This document shows positions 8,537 through 15,486 of a stretch of DNA of 64,000 nucleotides, piece after piece. The translations under genes and the position numbers were made by a program. Origin of the DNA: Verrucomicrobiales bacterium. GTDB taxonomy: Bacteria > Verrucomicrobiota > Verrucomicrobiia > Verrucomicrobiales > DEV007. The stretch is taken from assembly GCA_016795505.1 (NCBI GenBank), contig JAEUHH010000062.1, positions 62,001-126,000 of the forward strand, written 5' to 3'. The notes below the pieces were generated by a model that was given only the letters and a program-made list of their open reading frames with translations, was not told the origin of the DNA and searched no databases. Positions within the stretch are counted from its first letter, which is position 1; each line of letters starts with the position of its first letter.

Positions 8537-9187
8537 ATGAATCTCCCGACGATTCCAACTTTCGCCCTCCTCGTCCTCGCCCTTTCGGCGAACCTTGGTC
8601 GTGCCCAGTGCACCATCGAGGGGGTCGTCACCCTGCCCAAGTCAAAGGGAGCGCCCGTCGTGGCAAAGCGCTACGAAATCGTGGGCAAGGGGGGCTCACT
8701 GGCACCCAGTCCGCCGGTGGCGATCGTGTACCTCGAAGGGTCATTCCCGAAATCCGGCGGTAACCTGCCGATGAAGCAAATCATCCAAAAGGATCTCACG
8801 TTCATTCCGGCCTTGTTGCCGATCCAGGTGGGCACCAAGGTTGAGTTTCCCAATCTCGATGACACGTTTCACAATGTCTTTTCCTTTTCCAAGGCGAAAC
8901 GTTTCGATTTGGGCCGTTACAGGCCTGAGGAACGCCCCATTCCTTCCAAAGTGTTCGACAAAGCCGGTCTCGTGACCCTCCGTTGCGACATTCACGAGCA
9001 CATGCGGGCGCTGATCCTGGTCCTCGATACACCCCACTTTGTCACGTCTGACACATCCGGCCGCTTCAGGCTGTCCGGACTGCCTGCGGGTAGCTACAAG
9101 CTGAAAGCCTGGCTCAGCAGCACCAAGACCAGCGAGAAACCGGTCGTGTTGAAATCCGGTGAGACATTGAAGGTCGATTTTCCATGA
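8537..9187 (+). CDS. Secreted cupredoxin (methylamine-utilization/plastocyanin-like)
   Basis: 216 residues with a signal peptide (about 1-23). Residues 90-160 form a cupredoxin-like domain. FHNVF supplies His112, and RCDIHEHM supplies C150, H153, H155 and M156, a plausible type 1 copper site. A short carboxypeptidase-regulatory-like beta domain follows (GRFRLSGLPAGSYKLKAW). Proteins of this kind are usually annotated as methylamine utilization protein or plastocyanin, but no methylamine dehydrogenase genes are here. It sits between a response regulator and its kinase and overlaps the kinase start by 4 nt (ATGA), so it is translated with the sensor and may be an accessory copper or redox sensor. 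Confidence 0.82.
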   Translation: MNLPTIPTFALLVLALSANLGRAQCTIEGVVTLPKSKGAPVVAKRYEIVGKGGSLAPSPPVAIVYLEGSFPKSGGNLPMKQIIQKDLTFIPALLPIQVGTKVEFPNLDDTFHNVFSFSKAKRFDLGRYRPEERPIPSKVFDKAGLVTLRCDIHEHMRALILVLDTPHFVTSDTSGRFRLSGLPAGSYKLKAWLSSTKTSEKPVVLKSGETLKVDFP

Positions 9188-10974
9188 GCGAGGGGCCGCA
9201 AGGGGCCAGAACCGGCTTTCGGCCGCGGATGATGGCTTACCTGATGCTGATCGCATCCGGAGTCACGGTGGGGGCCTTGTTCATCTCCCAGCGCAAACTG
9301 GCGTCGGAAGTCGCCCGCGATCAGGAGCGGGTGTTCGAGGCTGAAGAAGCTGCTCTGAGCAAGATCCGCCAAAATCTGCGGACGACCCTGTCCGAACGCT
9401 GCCGGGCGCTCGTCCACAAACCGCGAATCCTCGCCGCCTTTGAGGATGATGCCTTGGATCTGTTGTACCCCAGTGCCAGGGACGAGTTGAAAGATCTCAT
9501 GACGGAGGACATCCCGATCGATGCTCCTTCCCCGCCGGGACTTCGTGCGCGCTTCTATCGCTTCCTCGACTTCGAGGGGCAGGTGATACCTCCGCCGGAG
9601 GATTCAGCAGCGGGCGCTCTCTCGTCAGAGGAGGAATCCCATCTCGCCCTGACCAGCCTACCCAATGAACAGCAACTCGGGTATATGGTCCGCCAAACCG
9701 CTGGCGGCGAACGGAAGGCCGTCGAAATCATCGCCACCCCGATCGTCTCCTCCGAAACGGGCGAAATGATCGCCGCTCTTGTGATCGGCTTTGATTCCTT
9801 TGGAGGGGCGGAATCCACGACCAACCCGGAAGACTCATTGATCACGGGCATCTGGCTTGAAGATTCATTGATCCTGCCCGGTCTTGGGGAATCGGAGACA
9901 GCTTCTCTGACCGCAGAATTGGTGAGATCCGTGGGCTCTCCAGAGCGGACAAGGAACAATTTCTCTTTTCAAACACCTTCGGAGACCTATCGAGTCTTTT
10001 ACAAATGGTTGAATCCCGGGTCGCTCTACTCTCCCGTCTATGAGGTCAGCCTGTTTTCCCTGGCAGACTTCCACAGACGGCAGAGGACCCTCCGCTGGCA
10101 GATTCTGGGCGTCGGCGGTTGCCTGCTGGTGGCTGCGTTTTCGATCAGCCGCCATTTTGCGGCACGACTCGCCATACCGGTCGAGATGATGGCGGCAGAT
10201 TCGGAGAAGAAGCGGGTCAGTCTTGAGAGAGCCGAGTTCGCACTGGAGCAAAGTCAGGAGGAACTGGAACGGTCGGCCCGCTTTTCTGCGGACACTTCGC
10301 ATCAATTGAAAACTCCGGTGGCCGTCCTACGCGCAGGGCTCGAAGAAATGCTGGCCCGTGAAGATCTTACGGCGGAAGTCCGCTCTGAAGTGGCGGACTT
10401 CATCCACCAGACCCATCGCCTCGGAGCAATCGTTGACGATCTCCTGCTGCTCTCGAAAATGGATGCCGGGCGCTTCTCATTGGACCTGAGTGCCGTGGAC
10501 CTTTCCCGGTTGATTGCGGGGGAATTGGATGATCTGGAGGCCCATCCTGAGTACAACGAAGAGCTGTCTGTTCTCGCTGATGTGCCGGAGCACGTCCGGA
10601 TCTTGGGCGAGCCCCGCTTTACCACCATGATCGTCCGAAATCTCCTGGAGAATGCCCGTAAATACAATCGTCCGGGCGGGACCATCCGGGTGTCTTTGCA
10701 GAAAAATAGGGGCGAGGCCCGCCTGATGATCGGAAATACAGGCGAGCCCATTCCGCCAGCCGCGCAGGCCCACATATTTCAGCGATTTCACCGCGGGTCC
10801 ATGAATGAGAACATCAAAGGCCATGGCTTGGGGCTGAATATCGCCAGGGATCTCGCCCGCCTGCATGGCGGAGACCTGCGATTATCGACTTCCGCAGACG
10901 ACTGGACCGAGTTTGACCTGCGCCTTCCCCTCTTGCCCGAGGCACCCTCGGAGCACTTCGGGAATCTCTCTTGA
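9184..10974 (+). CDS. Sensor histidine kinase (HisKA/HATPase_c)
   Basis: 596 residues. TM1 is about 16-37 and TM2 about 300-322 (WQILGVGGCLLVAAFSIS), flanking a roughly 260-residue periplasmic sensor without a recognised fold. A short linker follows, then HisKA with phospho-acceptor His373 in DTSHQLKTPVAVLR, the N box NLLENARKYNRPGG, and the G box GHGLGLNIARDLARLHGGDL. It overlaps the cupredoxin gene by 4 nt and is paired with the OmpR-type regulator at 7807. The tight coupling with a periplasmic cupredoxin suggests it senses copper, redox state or the cupredoxin itself; this is inference. Confidence 0.92.
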   Translation: MSEGPQGARTGFRPRMMAYLMLIASGVTVGALFISQRKLASEVARDQERVFEAEEAALSKIRQNLRTTLSERCRALVHKPRILAAFEDDALDLLYPSARDELKDLMTEDIPIDAPSPPGLRARFYRFLDFEGQVIPPPEDSAAGALSSEEESHLALTSLPNEQQLGYMVRQTAGGERKAVEIIATPIVSSETGEMIAALVIGFDSFGGAESTTNPEDSLITGIWLEDSLILPGLGESETASLTAELVRSVGSPERTRNNFSFQTPSETYRVFYKWLNPGSLYSPVYEVSLFSLADFHRRQRTLRWQILGVGGCLLVAAFSISRHFAARLAIPVEMMAADSEKKRVSLERAEFALEQSQEELERSARFSADTSHQLKTPVAVLRAGLEEMLAREDLTAEVRSEVADFIHQTHRLGAIVDDLLLLSKMDAGRFSLDLSAVDLSRLIAGELDDLEAHPEYNEELSVLADVPEHVRILGEPRFTTMIVRNLLENARKYNRPGGTIRVSLQKNRGEARLMIGNTGEPIPPAAQAHIFQRFHRGSMNENIKGHGLGLNIARDLARLHGGDLRLSTSADDWTEFDLRLPLLPEAPSEHFGNLS

Positions 10975-11015
10975 TGCCCCCGACAGGATGGCATGGGCCG
11001 CGAGGGCGCTGCTCT

Positions 11016-11031
11016 GTAACAAGCTGGTTAC
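11016..11031. promoter_or_regulatory. GTAAC-N6-GTTAC palindrome (candidate operator)
   Basis: Perfect 5-bp inverted repeat with a 6-bp spacer, 108 bp upstream of the ATG at 11140. An identical arrangement occurs at 14024-14039, 104 bp upstream of another exported-protein gene, which argues for a shared regulator. Confidence 0.45.
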
Positions 11032-11139
11032 GATAGAAAAATTGTTCGGTGGGAAGCGCCGGGTGACAATCGCAGATATCTGACCGGCATTGTGCCGGCT
11101 CGGATCCCTAGCAATCAACGTCAGCAATCAAATCTGTTC

Positions 11140-11553
11140 ATGAAGAAACTGATCTCATCCCGTCTGCGCTCCCCACTGACCACGGCAATTGCCCTGGCAG
11201 CAATGGGGCTCGTTCACAATCCCATTCAGGCGCCGGCCAAGGGCGGCGCCGGCGGTGGCGGCAGCAAAGCGACCGCTCCCGCCAAGGTGAAGGAATCGCG
11301 CGTCACCGGCTATGTGACCGCGATCGACTATGTCAATTCGTCGGTTCAGATCGGCGATTCCTACTATGGCAGCGGTCTTCTCTATGTGGACTCCAACACG
11401 GCCATTTCCCTCGACAACGTCAGCTGCTCGTTCGTCGATCTCCAAATGGGCGATTGGGTCGAGGCGCGCTATCTGTTTGTGAAGGATCCCGTCACGGGAG
11501 CGACCATCCGTCTGGCCACCAAGCTTTCCGCCGGGTCCTCCTCTTCGATCTGA
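11140..11553 (+). CDS. Small exported protein, possible DUF5666/OB-like
   Basis: 137 residues. A signal peptide (about 1-35) is followed by a Gly/Ala/Lys-rich linker and a compact beta domain: VTGYVTAIDYVNSSVQIGD, then LLYVDSNTAISLDN and LQMGDWVEARYLF. The layout of a modifier strand, a variable loop and G-D-x-V-E resembles DUF5666-like OB domains, but this is not certain. It lies downstream of the two-component operon after 165 bp and has its own palindromic operator candidate at 11016. A terminator hairpin follows at 11697. Function unknown. Confidence 0.65.
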   Translation: MKKLISSRLRSPLTTAIALAAMGLVHNPIQAPAKGGAGGGGSKATAPAKVKESRVTGYVTAIDYVNSSVQIGDSYYGSGLLYVDSNTAISLDNVSCSFVDLQMGDWVEARYLFVKDPVTGATIRLATKLSAGSSSSI

Positions 11554-11696
11554 TCTGCATTCCGACTTTCGGCCAGCCGCTCCGGACGAGGCGTCCAAAC
11601 CTCTCAACCTTTGGCGCCTCCCCGGGTGGCTGGCCGATTTCACTCTCTTCCGTAAATCGGAATTTCCTTTCTGCCCAGTTAGCGTCCGGCAGACTA

Positions 11697-11740
11697 CAGG
11701 GTCACTGGCCATCTCGCCAGTGGCCCTGTTCCATTTTCCG
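11697..11740 (+). terminator. Rho-independent terminator
   Basis: A 13-bp stem CAGGGTCACTGGC/GCCAGTGGCCCTG with one T-G wobble and a 6-nt loop, followed by TTCCATTTTCC. It terminates transcription arriving from 11140-11553. Confidence 0.7.
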
Positions 11741-12042
11741 AAAACAGGCTTGGCCGATTGGGGACATCTTTTCTGGGATGGCGGCAACATCCCATCCTTC
11801 GTCGCCAGTGGTCTTGCCTGGTGAGGTCTGGGTTTTGTCCAGAATCGATCACCCGACTGCCCCGTTGAAGGACGGCAAGGGATTTCGGGGGGATGCAGAC
11901 GTTCGATCGCGACGATGGATCCTCTCGGACAAGCATGCCGATCACTGGTTGAGATGGGAGAGATTTCACCACCCCGAGCCTTCTGGCTTTCCCTCAAAGA
12001 CGAGTCATCGGTTCCGTCCCCTGCATGCCTGCAAACGAAATA

Positions 12043-12067
12043 CGGGCCTCCCTTTGGGGGAGGCCCG
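12043..12067 (-). terminator. Rho-independent terminator
   Basis: Perfect 10-bp stem CGGGCCTCCC/GGGAGGCCCG with a 5-nt loop. On the minus strand it is followed by TATTTCGTTT. It lies 77 bp beyond the stop of the minus-strand gene ending at 12144. Confidence 0.75.
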
Positions 12068-12143
12068 CATCGCTCGTTGGAGGACGGCTCTGATTCGGAG
12101 CGGTCTCGGATTTTGAGAATGAATCGAGTCGGGGTCTTCCTTA

Positions 12144-13919
12144 TTACGGAGCTCCAATCTCAACCCTACCGGTCAATCCACTGCCCACGAAAAGGCCCGC
12201 GCCGTTCGACTGCTTTTGAAGGACGAGACCCACAAAGGCCCTGATGACAGGCGCGGCACCGGAATCGTCACGAAAGAGGCCGCTAAAGACGCCCGTTTTT
12301 GCATTGAATCGGACCGACACGGGGTCTCCGGCGCCAAAGACGACCCTGTTTCTGGTGCTCAGGGTGCCCAGGAACTCAAGGCTGGAGGGGAGTCCACCGC
12401 CTTCGATGTTGACCTGCAAGTTGGAATCGCTGTCCGCCAGACCAATCAAGCGCACGCCCCGGTCCGGCACAGCATATGCCGCACCCACCACGGTGCGATC
12501 GACTTCAAAACCCGCCTGATACATGGGATTCCGACTGGTTGCGCCCACTCCGGCCGGACGGGTCCAATGCAGAATGCCCGCGAGATCGCTCACACCGACG
12601 ACGTCAGCAAATGCAACTCGTCCGGTGATCGATCCCGTTCCTCGATAGAGATCGCTGAGAAGGGTCATATCACCATTCTGCCGCAAGGCGACCGCCGCCG
12701 CCCACCGCTGTCCGTCTCCCAGGATGCCAACGAATTTGGCCACCCCGCCGGAACTAACGGAAAGCAGTACGATACCGTCGCCGATGTCCAGAGACTGGGC
12801 TGGCGTGCCGTCTCCAGTAAGAATCAGGTTGTAGCGCCCGGCCTGTGGGGCGGGATTCCGCCTGCGGTCGAAGGTGCGCTGGTCGGAATCGACCACAAAG
12901 TGATTGCCGCTGTCATCAGAGATCTCACCGGTGATCTTGTAGCCCGATTCGATGGCCTCCAATTCCAGATTGATCGTCAGAATGGTCCCGTCTGCCAGGG
13001 TCACCTGAGTCTGGTGATGCCCCGAATCGTCAAACCCGCCCCGGAGTTTGAAGACCTTGTCTTCGATCTTGAAGGTCCCGCTAAAGCCGCCAGCAGGTGA
13101 CAGACCGATGCGGAAGAGTCCCTCGTACTTGTCATCGACTCCGCTCAGATGATGCAGATCCAGCACTCCATCGTAAAAGCCCGAGGCAATGGGATCGAGG
13201 ACGTCCACATTGTCGGCAATGGTGAAAGTGCCGCTCTTGGTGTCTTTAAAGGTGCCCTTGTCGAAACGATCCACCGTAAACGTGCCGCTGGTCGGCGTGA
13301 GAAAGACGAAATCGTATTCATTCCATTTCAGGTTCAATTTGAAAGTCAACACCGCGGATGCCGCCGCCGGCCCAGTCACTTCATAGACGTACAGGAACGG
13401 ATCAACATCGCCGGGCTCCACCTTCCGGCCCCGAGACCCGGTCAGAAAATCGAGTCTCTCTGACTCAGCAGCTTCAGGGGCTTCGACCAGATCAATGGTC
13501 AGACCGCTCAGGCCCGCTGGTGCCGCCCCGGCCCCACTGTTTTCCACGATTTCCCCCGTTCGTTGATCCTTGAAGGCATTCTTGTCAAAACGCTTCTCCT
13601 GATAAGTCCCGCCCCCTGCTCCATCGAACACGAATTTGTATTCATTCCATTTGTCCGGCTTCAGTTGGATGCGGAGATCCGCGGTGTTGGTCCCGGTCAC
13701 GCTGTAGCTGTAGGTGAAGGAATCGATGTCGCCATCCGGATCGTTAATGGTCCCTCGGGTGGCGTCGGAGAAGATGAGCCGGTCCTCAAGGTGGCCGCCA
13801 CCGCCATCTTCCGTGACCGTGATGGATTTGCCCTGCGGGTTGGTGATGGCGGTCTGAGCGTTGGCCATTGGGCCGACCGTGAACATCAGACTGAGGAGGA
13901 GGATGGGAATGGAGCGCAT
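12144..13919 (-). CDS. Exported beta-rich repeat protein of unknown function
   Basis: 591 residues with a signal peptide (MRSIPILLLSLMFTVGPMANA). Two homologous units of about 70 residues are visible near residues 60-125 and 165-235. Each has GD-x-D-x-F-x-Y-x-Y-x-VTG, then a KWNEY-(K/D)-FVF strand and a T-F/Y-x-x-x-RFDK-x-(A/T)-FKD turn, ending in a TG-(E/T)-I-like strand. The second half (about 260-591) is beta-rich with repeated FSGTFKIED, KFVGILGDGQ and FSGLFRDDSG strands, suggesting a propeller or stacked beta units. I recognise no enzyme motif. It is probably periplasmic or on the surface. A GTAAC-N6-GTTAC palindrome lies 104 bp upstream. Confidence 0.7.
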   Translation of the reverse strand: MRSIPILLLSLMFTVGPMANAQTAITNPQGKSITVTEDGGGGHLEDRLIFSDATRGTINDPDGDIDSFTYSYSVTGTNTADLRIQLKPDKWNEYKFVFDGAGGGTYQEKRFDKNAFKDQRTGEIVENSGAGAAPAGLSGLTIDLVEAPEAAESERLDFLTGSRGRKVEPGDVDPFLYVYEVTGPAAASAVLTFKLNLKWNEYDFVFLTPTSGTFTVDRFDKGTFKDTKSGTFTIADNVDVLDPIASGFYDGVLDLHHLSGVDDKYEGLFRIGLSPAGGFSGTFKIEDKVFKLRGGFDDSGHHQTQVTLADGTILTINLELEAIESGYKITGEISDDSGNHFVVDSDQRTFDRRRNPAPQAGRYNLILTGDGTPAQSLDIGDGIVLLSVSSGGVAKFVGILGDGQRWAAAVALRQNGDMTLLSDLYRGTGSITGRVAFADVVGVSDLAGILHWTRPAGVGATSRNPMYQAGFEVDRTVVGAAYAVPDRGVRLIGLADSDSNLQVNIEGGGLPSSLEFLGTLSTRNRVVFGAGDPVSVRFNAKTGVFSGLFRDDSGAAPVIRAFVGLVLQKQSNGAGLFVGSGLTGRVEIGAP

Positions 13920-14023
13920 GGTAACAGTGTCGAGGGGTCGAACTTTCTGTCCTGGAGTTCAGGAACGGAACCGAGGACAAGCGCAGTATCGCCATTTCGC
14001 CCCCGGAGAACCACCTCTAAACC

Positions 14024-14039
14024 GTAACGGACCTGTTAC
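14024..14039. promoter_or_regulatory. GTAAC-N6-GTTAC palindrome (candidate operator)
   Basis: Same inverted repeat as at 11016-11031, with a different spacer sequence. It lies 104 bp upstream of the minus-strand ATG at 13919. Confidence 0.45.
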
Positions 14040-14124
14040 GCTGGGGCATTCTTTCCGTAGATTTCGGCATTTCCGCCCGTCGTTCCGTTCGCGGGAGCCA
14101 TGGGAAGGGCCTGCGGCTCTCCGG

Positions 14125-15291
14125 TCACAACCGGATGAAGACGCGGTTCCGGTACATCCACCAGAGGATGAGCCAGAACACCAGCATGATGAGACTGGCC
14201 TCCACCACCGGTCCGGCCGGTCCGGCAAACCACGGGGCGGGCAGGTGCGTCTCCAGGTTGTCACCGACCCAGCTTTTCATGGTCATGCTCATCACATAAG
14301 CCGTGATGGGGTTCAGCCCCACGACCACGAACGGAAACGTCCACCGCCGCCAGCCCTTCAGATCGACGATCCAATACAGAAAGGCCAACAGCCACAGGCA
14401 GTAGGCACCGCTAAACAGCACCCAGGACGGCGTCCAGATGCGCTTGACGATCGGGCACACTGTCGCCCCGGCGGCGATGCCGAGCAGCAGGCAGACCAGC
14501 CCGGCGAGGGCGATACGGCCGGCTTTGACCGCCCCGGCCGGCTCCCGCTCCCGGAGATACTGGCCGCTCATCGCTCCCATCAGCATGGTGACGAAGGCGG
14601 GGACGAAATTCAGCGTGCCATAGCCGCCGGGGTTCGATTCGAAGGGCTGGGACCGGGGAAAAAGGTTCAGGAACCACCGGTCGAAGGCCTCGATCGCATT
14701 GCTGCCCTGCTGGAAATGAGCCGCGAAGCCGGCGGCGCCCTCCGGAGCCGGGTGCAGCACCATGCCGAGCCAGGTGAGCACCAGCACCGCGGCGCCGGCG
14801 ACGGCCTGCCACTTCAGGGGCTTTCCAATGAGGAAAAACAGGAGCCCGTAGCCGAGGCCGATCTGGCAAAGCACGTTGGTGAACATCCAGTTCGTCTGCG
14901 GCTGCCGCTGGGAGGTGAGAAAGACGCCGAGGAGGATGAGCAGCAGCGCCCGGCCCCAGGCGTGGCGGGCGCGGCGGCCCCAGGCATGGCCGAGCGAGGC
15001 GCGCCGGGCATACGACCACGGCATTGAGACCCCGACGATGAACATGAAGGACGGCTGGATCATGTCCCACAGGGAGAGGCCGACGAGGTGGAACTGGCTG
15101 ATCCACTCGGGGTGCGAGTTGTGAAAAGCCAGCGTGGTCAGCCATCCCGGGGCAGTGTCGCCGGCCGATTTGGCCGCGGCGGCGAGCCCGAAGCCGTTGG
15201 CGGCGAGGAAAAACATGACCAGTCCCCGATAGGCATCGAGGGACATCAGGCGGCCGGCCTGGGCGGATTCGTCGGGGCGCTTTTTACTCAT
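14125..15291 (-). CDS. HGSNAT-like (DUF5009/YeiB-type) membrane acyltransferase
   Basis: 388 residues with about ten hydrophobic segments. The N-terminus RLMSLDAYRGLVMFFLAANGFG and the following HVGLSLWDMIQPSFMF-like segment (here FHLVGLSLWDMIQPSFMF) with FIVGVSMPWSY match the heparan-alpha-glucosaminide N-acetyltransferase-like family, common in Planctomycetes, Verrucomicrobia and Bacteroidetes. The family is thought to move acetyl groups across the inner membrane onto glycans. The C-terminal segment (VVVGLNPITAYVMSM) is also typical. ATG 15291 is chosen because the frame upstream (to 15630) has no homologous pattern. It is divergent from the Ser/Thr kinase gene. Confidence 0.85.
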   Translation of the reverse strand: MSKKRPDESAQAGRLMSLDAYRGLVMFFLAANGFGLAAAAKSAGDTAPGWLTTLAFHNSHPEWISQFHLVGLSLWDMIQPSFMFIVGVSMPWSYARRASLGHAWGRRARHAWGRALLLILLGVFLTSQRQPQTNWMFTNVLCQIGLGYGLLFFLIGKPLKWQAVAGAAVLVLTWLGMVLHPAPEGAAGFAAHFQQGSNAIEAFDRWFLNLFPRSQPFESNPGGYGTLNFVPAFVTMLMGAMSGQYLREREPAGAVKAGRIALAGLVCLLLGIAAGATVCPIVKRIWTPSWVLFSGAYCLWLLAFLYWIVDLKGWRRWTFPFVVVGLNPITAYVMSMTMKSWVGDNLETHLPAPWFAGPAGPVVEASLIMLVFWLILWWMYRNRVFIRL

Positions 15292-15405
15292 GGCTGGATC
15301 GAGCTTGTAGCGTAAACGCCGACGCCTGCCAATCGCGGATGCGCTCTGTCTCGCCCGCAACCGCGTGACCGTGACGTTTTCGTTCGGAAATGTTTGAAAC
15401 TTTGG

Positions 15406-15425
15406 CCAATTCCCGCCACAATTGG
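15406..15425. promoter_or_regulatory. CCAATT-N8-AATTGG inverted repeat
   Basis: Perfect 6-bp inverted repeat with an 8-bp spacer. It lies between the divergent acyltransferase (start 15291) and Ser/Thr kinase (start 15487) genes and could be an operator. Confidence 0.3.
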
Positions 15426-15486
15426 GTTCCTTTTTCCACTCCCTCACCGAAGACCTCCCAGCCCCGCGCGGTCGATCGTCATCCGC

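Larger units (their letters stand above)
11554..12143. other. Intergenic region between convergent genes
   Basis: 590 bp without a convincing gene. It contains two terminator hairpins (11697-11728 for the plus-strand gene, 12043-12067 for the minus-strand gene). The frames crossing it are low-complexity read-throughs with no start or domain signal, and I see nothing else in the middle 300 bp. Confidence 0.6.

Noticed and set aside
11454-12116. 220-codon frame in the gap after the small exported protein
   Set aside because: Begins inside that gene, runs through two terminators, and has no domain or signal features.
13861-15027. 388-codon plus-strand frame
   Set aside because: Low-complexity His/Arg/Gly-rich translation antisense to the HGSNAT-like membrane protein; no homology pattern.
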